Assembly: GCA_934646005.1 (NCBI GenBank)
Contig: CAKUED010000001.1
Span: forward strand, 138,090-202,089
Reading direction: 5' to 3'
DNA: 64,000 bases
Source of the DNA: an uncultured Oscillospiraceae bacterium
Lineage (GTDB): Bacteria > Bacillota > Clostridia > Oscillospirales > Oscillospiraceae
A model generated the notes under the pieces. That model saw only the letters and a list, made by a program, of their open reading frames with translations, was not told the origin of the DNA and made no database searches. Positions 25,277 through 33,285 of this stretch are shown here, piece by piece. Made by a program: the position numbers and the translations under genes. How positions within the stretch are numbered: the first letter of the stretch is position 1; each line of letters starts with the position of its first letter.

Positions 25277-26650
25277 ATGAACGAACGGGTATCGGCATAT
25301 TTTGAGGCGCTGCGCGGAAAGCGCATCGCGGTCCTGGGCATCGGTGTGAGCAACCGGCCGCTCATTCGGATGCTGCTGGCGCGGGGGCTGGATGTGTCGG
25401 CATACGACAAAACGCCGCGCGAGGCGCTGGACGACGAGGTTTTGCAGCTTGAGCGGGACGGCGCAAAGCTGCATCTTGGCGCAGACTATCTCGACGGGCT
25501 GGACGCGGACGTCATTTTCCGCACGCCGGGGATGCGCCCCGACCTGCCGCAGATCAAGCGCCTGACCGACCGCGGCGCGGTGCTGACCAGCGAGATGGAG
25601 GCGTTTTTTGCCATCTGCCCGTGTAAGCTCATCGCTGTGACCGGCTCGGACGGCAAGACGACCACGACGACGCTCATCGCGGAAATTTTGAAGCACGCAG
25701 GAAAGACTGTCTGGCTCGGTGGCAATATCGGAACGCCGCTGCTGCCGCTGGCGGAGCGGATGCAGCCGGAGGATGTGGCGGTCGTGGAGCTCAGCTCGTT
25801 CCAGCTCATGACCATGACGCAGTCGGCGGATGTGGCGGTGGTGACGAACCTTGCGCCGAACCATCTGGACGTGCACCGCGATATGGCGGAGTACGTCGCG
25901 GCGAAGGAAAATGTGTTCCTGCACCAGTCGCCGGACGGGCTGCTCGTTCTGAATATGGACAACGCCGTCACCGATGGCTTTGCTGAAAACGCGCGCGGGC
26001 GCGTGGTGAAATTCTCACGCCTCGGCGTGCCGGAGCATGGCGTGTATCTGCAAGACGGCGTGATCCTCCGCGACGGCAGAAAGATCATGGACGCGGCGGA
26101 TATTCGCATTCCGGGCGTACACAACATTGAAAATTATATGGCGGCGGCGTGCGCCGTGGAGGGGCTTGCCTCGGACGCGGACATCGACGCCGTGGCGCGC
26201 AGCTTTGCGGGCGTGGAGCACCGCATCGAGCTGGTGCGGGAGCTTTGCGGCGTGCGGTATTACAACGACTCCATCGCCAGCAGCCCGTCGCGCACCATTG
26301 CGGGGCTGCACTCGTTCCCGCAGAAGGTCATCCTCATCGCGGGCGGCTACGATAAGCACATCCCGTTTGACACGCTCGGCGGCGAAATTTGCACGCACGT
26401 CAAAACGCTGATCCTCTGCGGCGCGACGGCGGATAAAATCCGCGCGGTGGTGACGGGGGCGGAAAACTACGCGCCCGGTCAGCCGGAAATTTTGCAGGCG
26501 GACGAGCTTGCGCAGGCGGTGCGAATGGCGAAGGACGCCGCCGCGCCGGGGGACGTGGTCACGTTCTCGCCCGCGTGCGCGGCATTCGACCAGTTCAAAA
26601 ACTTTATGGTGCGCGGCGCACGGTTCAAAGAGCTCGTGCGCGCGCTGTAA
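25277..26650 (+). CDS. murD: UDP-N-acetylmuramoylalanine-D-glutamate ligase
   Basis: A 457-residue Mur ligase that adds D-glutamate to UDP-MurNAc-L-Ala in the cytoplasm. The N domain has VLGIGVSNRPLI; the P-loop is VTGSDGKTTTT (residues 121-131); later motifs are LAPNHLDVHRDMAEYVAAK, GVEHRIELVRELCGVRYYNDS with the Mur-ligase DS and RTIAG, and FSPACAAFDQF near the end. The ATG at 25277 is 393 bases into a longer open frame that runs through rnpB; the family N terminus and an upstream GAGG fix it. It heads an operon with ispD and ispF. Confidence 0.96.
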   Translation: MNERVSAYFEALRGKRIAVLGIGVSNRPLIRMLLARGLDVSAYDKTPREALDDEVLQLERDGAKLHLGADYLDGLDADVIFRTPGMRPDLPQIKRLTDRGAVLTSEMEAFFAICPCKLIAVTGSDGKTTTTTLIAEILKHAGKTVWLGGNIGTPLLPLAERMQPEDVAVVELSSFQLMTMTQSADVAVVTNLAPNHLDVHRDMAEYVAAKENVFLHQSPDGLLVLNMDNAVTDGFAENARGRVVKFSRLGVPEHGVYLQDGVILRDGRKIMDAADIRIPGVHNIENYMAAACAVEGLASDADIDAVARSFAGVEHRIELVRELCGVRYYNDSIASSPSRTIAGLHSFPQKVILIAGGYDKHIPFDTLGGEICTHVKTLILCGATADKIRAVVTGAENYAPGQPEILQADELAQAVRMAKDAAAPGDVVTFSPACAAFDQFKNFMVRGARFKELVRAL

Positions 26651-26659
26651 GGAGAGCCT

Positions 26660-27430
26660 ATGAAGCTGAAAAAACTCTACTGCAAGGCGCTGCGCTTAAA
26701 GCGCCGCATCCGTCACCCGTACTGCGCGGCGGTCATCGTTGCGGCAGGGTCTGCCACGCGGATGCAGGGCAGCGGCAAAATTCTCACGACCATCTGCGGC
26801 GAGCCGGTGCTGGCGGGCAGCCTGCGCGCGTTCAACGCCTGCGTGCTCATCGACGAGATCGTTGTGGTCGCGCGGCGCGAGGAGCTGGAGGCGGTCGCGG
26901 CGCTCTGCCGGGAGTATCGCAAGGTCCGCACGGTCGTGTGCGGGGGCGCGAGCCGCCCGGAGTCCGTCGCGGCGGGCATATCAGCGGTGTCGGAATACAC
27001 GGAGCTCGTGGCAGTGCACGACGGCGCGCGCCCGTTCGTGACCGATGAGATCATCTGCGCGGCGGCGTCCAAGGCGGCAAAATTCGGCGCGGCAGCCCCG
27101 GCGATCCCGGTGAAGGACACGATCAAGCTCGCGCGCGGGGGCGTCATTGAGCGCACGCCGGAGCGGAAGGATCTGTTTGCGGTGCAGACACCGCAGGTGT
27201 TCGATTATGACATCCTGCGCGCGGCGCTCCAGAACGCGCTGGCGAACAAGCTGCCCATCACCGACGACTGCTCCGCCGTGGAGGCGCTGGGGATGCAGGT
27301 GCACCTGACGGGCGGGTCGGAGGAAAACATCAAGATCACCACGCCGCTCGATCTGGAGCTGGCGGAGACAATTCTCAAAAGGAGACGGAGACAATGCGCA
27401 TTGGAACGGGCTACGATGTCCACAAACTGA
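26660..27430 (+). CDS. ispD: 2-C-methyl-D-erythritol 4-phosphate cytidylyltransferase
   Basis: A 256-residue MEP-pathway enzyme that joins CTP and methylerythritol phosphate. After an unusual basic extension of about 20 residues it has [17 protein letters not shown] (nucleotide-binding loop with the conserved Arg and Lys), [25 protein letters not shown] and [27 protein letters not shown]. It lies nine bases after murD and overlaps ispF by 37 bases, so the two consecutive MEP steps are translationally linked. Confidence 0.96.
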   Translation: MKLKKLYCKALRLKRRIRHPYCAAVIVAAGSATRMQGSGKILTTICGEPVLAGSLRAFNACVLIDEIVVVARREELEAVAALCREYRKVRTVVCGGASRPESVAAGISAVSEYTELVAVHDGARPFVTDEIICAAASKAAKFGAAAPAIPVKDTIKLARGGVIERTPERKDLFAVQTPQVFDYDILRAALQNALANKLPITDDCSAVEALGMQVHLTGGSEENIKITTPLDLELAETILKRRRRQCALERATMSTN

Positions 27431-27867
27431 CGGCAGGTCGGGCACTCATCCTCGGCGGCGTGACGATCGACCACCCGCTGGGGTTGGATGGGCATTCGGA
27501 CGCCGACGTGCTGGTGCACGCGGTGATGGACGCGCTGCTCGGCGCGGCGGCGCTGGGCGACATCGGCAAGCTCTTCCCCGACACGGACGAGCGCTATCGC
27601 GGCTGTTCGAGCCTGTGGCTGCTGGAACGGGTCGGCGCGGCGCTGCGTGAGGCAGGCTGGCGTGTCGGCAACATTGACGCGACTATCGTCGCGCAAAAAC
27701 CCAAGCTCGCACCGTATCTCCCGGCAATGTGCGAAAACATCGCCCGCAAGCTGGGCATCCCAACGAATGACGTGAGCGTCAAGGCGACCACGGAGGAGCA
27801 TTTGGGGTTTACGGGAAGGGAAGAGGGGATTGCAGCACAGGCGGTGTGCCTGATCGAAACGGTTTAA
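27394..27867 (+). CDS. ispF: 2-C-methyl-D-erythritol 2,4-cyclodiphosphate synthase
   Basis: A 157-residue trimeric enzyme of the MEP isoprenoid pathway. Zinc ligands sit in GYDVHKL (Asp and His, residues 6-11) and [10 protein letters not shown]; the C-terminal [19 protein letters not shown] closes the active site. AAAAGGAGACGGAGACA precedes the ATG, inside the ispD coding region. IspE is not adjacent. A repeat array begins nine bases after its stop. Confidence 0.97.
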   Translation: MRIGTGYDVHKLTAGRALILGGVTIDHPLGLDGHSDADVLVHAVMDALLGAAALGDIGKLFPDTDERYRGCSSLWLLERVGAALREAGWRVGNIDATIVAQKPKLAPYLPAMCENIARKLGIPTNDVSVKATTEEHLGFTGREEGIAAQAVCLIETV

Positions 27868-27876
27868 TGAATCCCA

Positions 27877-28486
27877 TTTCGTCGTAACGTAGGGGAGAGG
27901 CTTGCCCCTCCCGCGCAGGATGCACCCGCAAATCTGCACAACGAACGGCGACAACGCAATACGTCTGTAGGGGTCGATGCCCACATCGACCCGGCGGTAC
28001 GCAATCGCAAAATTGCACAATGCTCGGCGACAACGCACAACGTCCTGTAGGGGTGGACGACTCTGTCCGCCTGTTGGGCAATTGCAAATTTGCCGATGGG
28101 TTTCGTAAAAAACGGTCGTGCATCCTGCCGGGTGGACAGGGTCGTCCGCCCCTACGGGTGCATACCATTCCGCATTGGTGCGCCCATATCCGCAACATCG
28201 TGCCGCGCGGGAGGGGTAGAACCCCTCCCCTACGCAAATTTGGTGGGTTTGACAATTCAACGCAATTGGTGTGATTTTGCGGGTGCGCTGTGCGGGTCGA
28301 TGTGGGCATCGACCCCTACAAACGTGGTACGGGTTCGCATTGGCACGTTCGTGTCTGTGGGTGTGCACCGCCGGGCGGACAGGGTCGTCCGCCCCTACGG
28401 GCGCGTGCGTATTTGCATCGGTGCGGTCAAATTTATGACGCTGTACTGCCGGGCGGGGCAAGCCCCGCCCCTACGTTACGACGAAA
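27877..28486. repeat. Mosaic hairpin-module array 1 (with perfect 19-bp terminal inverted repeat)
   Basis: The 755-base gap between ispF and the next gene is filled by this array. Ends are TTTCGTCGTAACGTAGGGG at 27877-27895 and its exact complement at 28468-28486. Inside are eight short hairpin modules, three facing right (each beginning GTAGGGG: type A 27889-27913, type C 27967-27992, type B 28047-28071) and five facing left (each ending CCCCTAC: B 28130-28155, A 28209-28233, C 28294-28319, B 28373-28398, A 28451-28474). Type C has stem TCGATG(CCCA)CATCGA, type B GGCGGAC/GTCCGCC, type A GAGGGG/CCCCTC or GCGGGG/CCCCGC. Spacers of 50-60 bases are AT-richer and also recur between arrays. No gene is supported here. 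Confidence 0.9.
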
Positions 28487-28500
28487 CGTGATACAAATCA

Positions 28501-28537
28501 AAACCGCCGGAAGGGCTGCACGCTCCCGGCAGTTTTT
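28501..28537 (+). terminator. Terminator-like hairpin beyond array 1
   Basis: AAACCGCCGG at 28501-28510 pairs with CCGGCAGTTT at 28526-28535 (one G-U), followed by T residues. It stands between the repeat array and the promoter of the zinc-ribbon gene, so it may stop read-through from ispF. Confidence 0.6.
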
Positions 28538-28568
28538 GCCTAAAAACAAGCTTTTGCGCAAAAGACGC

Positions 28569-28597
28569 TTGAAATTGTTGTAAAGTACAGCTATAAT
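28569..28597 (+). promoter_or_regulatory. Sigma-A promoter of the zinc-ribbon membrane protein
   Basis: TTGAAA (28569-28574) and TATAAT (28592-28597), 17-bp spacer, 27 bases before the start codon. Confidence 0.8.
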
Positions 28598-28623
28598 TTT
28601 ACTGGGAAATGGAGGGACTATAC

Positions 28624-29460
28624 ATGAATGAGAAAAAACGTTCATTCTTTGTCTGGCTCGCGGCGTTGGTTCTGAGCTTGCTGATCATTTTGATCACATT
28701 GTTCGCTAACTGGCTTGGAGTCATCCTTCTGGGAGATACGACGCTGTTGAAGGTTGCTGGTATTGTCGGCAGACTCAGCAATCTGCTTGACGGCGGCAAG
28801 GTCTGGATGGTGATCGCGGCGATTTTGATCTATGCCGCTCTTGCCGACACATTGATTTGCGGCATTGCGACGCTGTGGATGCTCCACAAGGCGCGTAAAG
28901 AAGGCGGAACAATTTTTCATGGGCTTTTTACGCAGGTCGCTGTATTGTCGGCGATTGTGATCGTACTGATTGCGATCGGCAATATCATTATCAATGTGCG
29001 TGCCGGTGGCTGGGTAAAGGACATCCTGCATCTGACTGCCGCGCCCTTCCTTGTGCTGCTGTTTGCCGCCGCGGGCTTTGTGCTCGCCTGTGCGTGTAAG
29101 ATCGAGCCGTTCAGCTTTTCTGATCTAAGCAGCACTGCTCCTGCCGCGCCGACACCGGCAGCCCCGACTGCCAAAGAAGAAGCGGAACTGTACTGCCCGA
29201 CCTGCAAGAAAACCGTTCCGGGCGGCAGAAAATTCTGCACCGCCTGCGGTACGGCGCTGGTCTCCGCGCGTACTTGCCCCAAATGCGGCAAACCCGTCGC
29301 GCCCGAAGCAGTGTTCTGCGTCTATTGCGGCTGCGATATTGCCAAATTTGAAGAGGAAAACAGGGACTACACCTGCGAGTGCGGCAAGACCTTCACGCGG
29401 CAGTATATCCACGAAAATAACCTGAAATTCTGCCCGCAATGCGGTCATCCAATTCAATAA
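28624..29460 (+). CDS. Membrane protein with three C-terminal zinc ribbons
   Basis: A 278-residue protein. The first 160 residues contain about four membrane helices (FFVWLAALVLSLLIILITLF, VWMVIAAILIYAALADTLI, VAVLSAIVIVLIAIGNIIINV, APFLVLLFAAAGFVLAC). A Ala/Pro linker follows, then three CxxC-x-CxxC ribbons: CPTCKK/CTACG, CPKCGK/CVYCG and CECGK/CPQCG. Such double or triple zinc ribbons in clostridia usually act as protein- or nucleic-acid-binding appendages on the cytoplasmic side. Function is unknown. The ATG at 28624 follows GGAGGG at 28611-28616; an ATG at 28609 lies before it and is rejected. Codon use is less GC-rich than in neighbours. Confidence 0.8.
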   Translation: MNEKKRSFFVWLAALVLSLLIILITLFANWLGVILLGDTTLLKVAGIVGRLSNLLDGGKVWMVIAAILIYAALADTLICGIATLWMLHKARKEGGTIFHGLFTQVAVLSAIVIVLIAIGNIIINVRAGGWVKDILHLTAAPFLVLLFAAAGFVLACACKIEPFSFSDLSSTAPAAPTPAAPTAKEEAELYCPTCKKTVPGGRKFCTACGTALVSARTCPKCGKPVAPEAVFCVYCGCDIAKFEEENRDYTCECGKTFTRQYIHENNLKFCPQCGHPIQ

Positions 29461-29470
29461 GGCGCAATCA

Positions 29471-29507
29471 AAATCGCCCGCACCATGTTTGGTGCGGGCG
29501 ATTTTTC
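29471..29507. terminator. Convergent terminator (zinc-ribbon gene / mgtE)
   Basis: A 14-bp perfect stem, AAATCGCCCGCACC at 29471-29484 with GGTGCGGGCGATTT at 29491-29504, flanked by A-run and T-run, so it works in both directions. Confidence 0.9.
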
Positions 29508-29514
29508 TGTACTG

Positions 29515-30900
29515 TCAGGCGCTGTGGAGACCGAGGATGGCGACGGCGAAGCGGAAATAGACGAGCAGGGACAGGAAGTCCACGATCGTTGTGATGAGCG
29601 GGGACGCCATGACTGCCGGGTCAAAGCCGATCTTCTTTGCCAGCAGCGGCAGTGTACAGCCGATGAGCTTGGCAAGGCAGACCGTCACGGCAAGAGACAA
29701 GCTGACCACGAGCGCGACGGTGGTGGTGACGCTGTCATCACCCAGCAGCAGGTGATCGACCAGCATGACCTTGCCGAAGCACGCCACCGCCAGCACGACG
29801 GCGCACAAAACTGCCACGCGAATTTCCTTCCACATCACGCGCAGCAGGTCGCGGAACTCGATCTCGCCCAGCGAGATGCTGCGGATGATGGTGACGCTCG
29901 ACTGCGAGCCGGAGTTGCCGCCGGTGTCCATCAGCATGGGGATGAACGCCGTGAGGCAGGGGAGAAATGTCAGCGCGTTTTCAAAGCGCGTGATGACGTA
30001 GCCGGTGAGCGTTGCCGAGATCATCAGCAGCAGCAGCCACGGCATACGGTTGCGCCAAATTTCAAACGGGCTGGACCTTAAATACGGATGCTCGGACGGC
30101 AGCATAGCCGCCATTTTTTCAATATCCTCCGTCGCCTCGTCCTCCATGACGTCCATCGCGTCGTCGAACGTGACGATGCCGACCAGCCGGAACTCGGTGT
30201 CCACGACCGGCAGGGCAAGGAAATTATACTTGGAGAACATCTGCGCGACCTGCTCTTTATCGTCGAGCGTGTTGACCGCGATGACGTGCTCCTGCATGAT
30301 GGATTCGATGGTCGCCTCGTCATCCTCGCACAAAAGCAGATCCTTCACCGTGACCAGACCGATGAGCTTGTGCCCATGGGTCACATAACAGGTGTAGATC
30401 GTCTCCTTGTCGATGCCGGTGCGGCGGATGCGCAAAATCGCCTCTTCCACCGTCATGGCGGGGCGCAGCGAGACATATTCGGTGGTCATGATGCTGCCGG
30501 CGGAGTCCTCGGGATAGCGCAGGATCTCGTTGATCTGCTTGCGCATTTCGGGCTCTGCCTGCGTGAGGATACGCTGCACGACATTGGCGGGCATTTCCTC
30601 CACCACGTCCACCGCGTCGTCAACGTACAGCTCGTCGATGACCTCTTTGAGCTCGGAATCGGAGAAGCCGCGGATAAGCAGCTCCTGCGGATCGGGCTCC
30701 ATTTCCACAAATGTTTCCGCCGCCAGCTCCTTGGGGAGCAGACGGAACATCAGCGGAAGGCGGGATTCATCCAGCTCGTCAAACACCGCCGCAATATCGG
30801 CGGGGTTCATCGTCGTCAGGACGTCCCGCAGCGAGAAATACTTTTTCTCGTCAAGCAGCTTGACGAGCGTATTTCCCACGGAAAAATTACGTTCTGCCAT
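29515..30900 (-). CDS. mgtE: Magnesium transporter MgtE
   Basis: A 461-residue Mg2+ channel: N-terminal MgtE_N superhelix (about 1-130, with MNPADIAAVFDELDE), two CBS domains (about 135-260, SIMTTEYVSLRPAMTVEEAI and IMQEHVIAVNTLDDKEQVAQMF), a connecting plug helix and five membrane helices with the pore motif FIPMLMDTGGNSGSQSS. In the known structure the cytosolic domains sense Mg2+ and close the pore. AGGAGGAAAGG precedes the ATG. A leader of about 210 nt with its own small ORF and alternative RNA pairings lies upstream (see separate entries). Confidence 0.96.
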   Translation of the reverse strand: MAERNFSVGNTLVKLLDEKKYFSLRDVLTTMNPADIAAVFDELDESRLPLMFRLLPKELAAETFVEMEPDPQELLIRGFSDSELKEVIDELYVDDAVDVVEEMPANVVQRILTQAEPEMRKQINEILRYPEDSAGSIMTTEYVSLRPAMTVEEAILRIRRTGIDKETIYTCYVTHGHKLIGLVTVKDLLLCEDDEATIESIMQEHVIAVNTLDDKEQVAQMFSKYNFLALPVVDTEFRLVGIVTFDDAMDVMEDEATEDIEKMAAMLPSEHPYLRSSPFEIWRNRMPWLLLLMISATLTGYVITRFENALTFLPCLTAFIPMLMDTGGNSGSQSSVTIIRSISLGEIEFRDLLRVMWKEIRVAVLCAVVLAVACFGKVMLVDHLLLGDDSVTTTVALVVSLSLAVTVCLAKLIGCTLPLLAKKIGFDPAVMASPLITTIVDFLSLLVYFRFAVAILGLHSA

Positions 30901-30908
30901 GGACCTTT

Positions 30909-31043
30909 CCTCCTAAAATTTGATGATTGCTTTAGGAAGTAAGCCACACGTCACAGGCAAATCAGCAGTGAGGGAACGGCGCGCACGAAGGCGGCTCATT
31001 TCCGGCGCAACTTCGACCTGCGGATGTGCCGTTACTACTTCCT
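30909..31043 (-). promoter_or_regulatory. Candidate RNA switch in the mgtE leader
   Basis: On the minus strand CTTCCTAAA (plus 30931-30939) can pair with TTTAGGAGG (30909-30917) over nine positions, one G-U, which buries the mgtE Shine-Dalgarno. The same anti-SD strand, read TTACTTCCT (30934-30942), can instead pair with AGGAAGTAG (31035-31043), nine positions with one G-U, which would free the Shine-Dalgarno. The upstream strand is codons 3-6 of a 29-codon ORF. The two pairings exclude each other. No known Mg2+ riboswitch class (M-box) was recognised. The mechanism is inferred, not shown. Confidence 0.45.
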
Positions 31044-31051
31044 GCGTCCAT
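30962..31051 (-). CDS. Putative 29-residue leader peptide of mgtE
   Basis: A short ORF MDAGSSNGTSAGRSCAGNEPPSCAPFPHC (shown here only to describe it as two parts: MDAGSSNGTSAGRSCAG then NEPPSCAPFPHC) with AAAGGAG nine bases before the ATG. It lies between a consensus sigma-A promoter and mgtE, and its second half is proline-rich with an acidic residue. Proline-rich leader peptides sense Mg2+ through ribosome behaviour in the enterobacterial mgtA leader; whether this one does is inference. No homology was recognised. It could be a chance ORF. Confidence 0.4.
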   Translation of the reverse strand: MDAGSSNGTSAGRSCAGNEPPSCAPFPHC

Positions 31052-31118
31052 TCTTCTTCACTCCTTTTTCGTTCAGATGGGACATCCGGGCGCACTGCGC
31101 CCACAAACATCCATTCTC

Positions 31119-31147
31119 ATTTTAGGCGCTTTCATGCTCGTTGTCAA
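31119..31147 (-). promoter_or_regulatory. Sigma-A promoter of mgtE leader
   Basis: Minus-strand TTGACA (31142-31147) and TAAAAT (31119-31124), 17-bp spacer. The start point would be near 31112, giving a leader of about 210 nt. A hairpin GGGCGCAGTGCGCCC (31088-31102) opens the transcript. Confidence 0.85.
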
Positions 31148-31169
31148 CTACGACGGCGTTTTTTTATCA

Positions 31170-31198
31170 TTGGCAGCGCCGCGCGTTTGTGATACAAT
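31170..31198 (+). promoter_or_regulatory. Sigma-A promoter of alaX-nudC
   Basis: TTGGCA (31170-31175) and TACAAT (31193-31198), 17-bp spacer, divergent from the mgtE promoter. Confidence 0.75.
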
Positions 31199-31230
31199 CT
31201 GTGTACTACATAGATAGAAGGAGCGTTCCG

Positions 31231-32388
31231 ATGGAAACGGTCAGACTTTATTATCAGGATGCCCATTTGCAGGAATTTTCCGCGCGCGTTGTCTCGTGCG
31301 AGCCGGAAAAGGAGCACTGGGCAGTTGTTTTGGATCAGACGGCGTTTTATCCCGAGGGCGGCGGGCAGCCGGGCGATACGGGCACGCTCGACAGCGTGCG
31401 TGTGCTCGACACGCACGCGCGCGGCGAGGAGATCGTGCACTACTGCGACGCGCCGCTGACCCCCGGCAGCGCTGTGCAGGGCACGATCGACTGGGCACGG
31501 CGGTTTGACTATATGCAGCAGCACAGCGGCGAGCATATCGTCAGCGGCATCATCCATCGCCGCTTCGGGTACGAAAACGTCGGCTTCCACATGGGGGCGG
31601 ACATGGTGACCATCGACTTTTCGGGGATGCTCACAATGGACGACGTGCGCGAGATCGAGCGCGAGGCGAACGAAGCCGTGTGGGCAAATTTGCCCATCGT
31701 CGTGTCGTGGGTGGACGGCGAAGAGAAGGCAAACGCGGTCTATCGCAGCAAAAAGCCGATTGACGGCGTGCTGCGGCTCGTGACGATCCCCGCCATCGAC
31801 GTGTGCGCGTGCTGCGGCACGCACGTCTCGATGACCGGCGAGATCGGGCTCGTCAAAATTTTCACCTGTCAGAAATTCCACGACGGCGTGCGGCTGGAGA
31901 TGCTCTGCGGGCGCAAGGCATATAGTTATGTAAACTCAATTCTGGAGCAGAACAAGCGTATTTCGGGTCTGCTCTCGGCAAAGCCGCAGCAGACGGCGCA
32001 GGCGGCGGAGCGGATGCTCGACGAGCTTGCGCAGGTCAAATACCGCGCGGGCGCGCTGGAGCTGCGGCTCATCGCGCAGGCAGCGGCGGCGCTGGCGGGC
32101 AAGGGCGACAGTTTGCTCTTTATGGAGCTCAGCGCCGACGGGCTGCGCCAGATGGCGGACGCTGGAATGCACGCCTGCGGCGGCGTGTGCGCGGTGTTCA
32201 CCGGCAGCGACGAGGCGGGCTGGCGCTACGCCATCGGTCACGCGGGCGGGGATCTGCGTGCGTTTTCCAAGCGCATGAACGACGCGCTGCGCGGGCGCGG
32301 CGGCGGTAAGCCCGAATTTGTACAGGGCTCGGTGCAGGCGAGCCGCGCCGAGATCGAGGCGTTCTGGAACGGGGGACGGGAAGCATGA
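31231..32388 (+). CDS. Alanyl-tRNA editing protein (AlaX, long form)
   Basis: A 385-residue stand-alone editing enzyme that hydrolyses Ser- or Gly-tRNA(Ala). It has an N-terminal barrel (TAFYPEGGGQPGDTG), the zinc-binding editing site HSGEH (98-102) with CxxxH (Cys194, His198), and a C-terminal DHHA1-like domain ending in ALRGRGGGKPEFVQGSVQA. This is the AlaX-L type that resembles the C-terminal two thirds of AlaRS. The ATG at 31231 follows AAGGAG; an in-frame extension to 31141 passes through the promoter and is rejected. Its stop overlaps the nudC start by four bases. Confidence 0.92.
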   Translation: METVRLYYQDAHLQEFSARVVSCEPEKEHWAVVLDQTAFYPEGGGQPGDTGTLDSVRVLDTHARGEEIVHYCDAPLTPGSAVQGTIDWARRFDYMQQHSGEHIVSGIIHRRFGYENVGFHMGADMVTIDFSGMLTMDDVREIEREANEAVWANLPIVVSWVDGEEKANAVYRSKKPIDGVLRLVTIPAIDVCACCGTHVSMTGEIGLVKIFTCQKFHDGVRLEMLCGRKAYSYVNSILEQNKRISGLLSAKPQQTAQAAERMLDELAQVKYRAGALELRLIAQAAAALAGKGDSLLFMELSADGLRQMADAGMHACGGVCAVFTGSDEAGWRYAIGHAGGDLRAFSKRMNDALRGRGGGKPEFVQGSVQASRAEIEAFWNGGREA

Positions 32389-33200
32389 TCCAGGATATTT
32401 TTCCGCATATCTATCACAACGAAATGTCGTGGCGCGCGCCGCGCGCAGGCGATTTTCTGCTGCTGCTCAAGGACGGGCGCGTCTGCGCGCACATTGAGGA
32501 CGGCGCGGTGGAGCTGCCGCAGATCGAAAACGCGGGCGAGGATCTGCAATATCTGTTTTCCATCGACGAGCAGGCGTATTACTGGCAGTATGCCGGGCAG
32601 CACCCGGTGATCCCCGGCTTTTCGTATCTGCCGGATGCGGAGCTGCGCGCCTGCCGCCCGGATGAGACGCTGTTTGCCTGCGCGGCGGCGCAGAGCTTAG
32701 TCCGCTGGTATCGCGCCAATCGCTTCTGCGGGCGCTGCGGCGCGCACATGACGCCGAGCAAGACGGAGCGGGCGATGGTCTGCCCGGCGTGCAGCCAGAC
32801 GGTGTATCCAAAGATCTGCCCGGCAGTGATCGTGGCGGTGCACGACGGTGACCGGCTGCTGCTCACGCGCTACCGCGGCAGGGCGTTCAAAAAATACGCG
32901 CTCGTGGCGGGCTTCAACGAGATCGGCGAGTCGATCGAGCAGACCGTCCACCGCGAGGTGCTGGAGGAGACGGGCGTGCGCGTGAAAAACCTGCGGTTTT
33001 ATAAATCCCAGCCGTGGGTGTTCACCGACACGCTGCTCATGGGCTTTTATGCGGAGCTGGACGGCAGCGACAAAATTCGCGTGCAGGAGGACGAGCTGGC
33101 GGAGGCAGGCTGGTTTTTGCGCAGCGAGCTGCCGGAGGAGCACTCGAATATCAGCCTGACCGGCGAGATGATCGAGCAGTTCCGCGCGGACAAGATGTGA
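32385..33200 (+). CDS. nudC: NAD+ diphosphatase (NudC-type Nudix hydrolase)
   Basis: A 271-residue Nudix protein. A four-cysteine zinc ribbon (CGRCGAHM ... CPACSQTVYPKICPA) precedes the Nudix box GFNEIGESIEQTVHREVLEETGV, and the NudC-specific SQPWVFTDTLLMGF (SQPWPFPxS position) follows. NudC cleaves NAD(H) and, in E. coli, NAD caps on RNA. The SQPWPFPQS array is altered to SQPWVFTDT here, which may change specificity. The ATG overlaps the alaX stop (ATGA), so the two are coupled. Confidence 0.92.
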   Translation: MIQDIFPHIYHNEMSWRAPRAGDFLLLLKDGRVCAHIEDGAVELPQIENAGEDLQYLFSIDEQAYYWQYAGQHPVIPGFSYLPDAELRACRPDETLFACAAAQSLVRWYRANRFCGRCGAHMTPSKTERAMVCPACSQTVYPKICPAVIVAVHDGDRLLLTRYRGRAFKKYALVAGFNEIGESIEQTVHREVLEETGVRVKNLRFYKSQPWVFTDTLLMGFYAELDGSDKIRVQEDELAEAGWFLRSELPEEHSNISLTGEMIEQFRADKM

Positions 33201-33285
33201 ACATTTTTGGAATTTTTCTTGTGGGGCTTTCCTTTTGCGCATTCGTGCGTTAGAATAAGCGTAAATCAGACGGGAGGCACGCAGA

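Noticed and set aside
27205..28461. A 418-codon minus-strand frame from array 1 into the ispD/ispF genes.
   Set aside because: Composed of repeat translation and antisense of ispF; no supporting signal.
27877..28486. A CRISPR array in the repeat-rich gap.
   Set aside because: Repeats are of three types, alternate in orientation, are each self-complementary, and spacers are conserved between loci; no cas genes are present.
30901..31112. An M-box (ykoK) Mg2+ riboswitch before mgtE.
   Set aside because: The conserved M-box core sequences were not found on the minus strand; the leader shows a different set of pairings and a small ORF.
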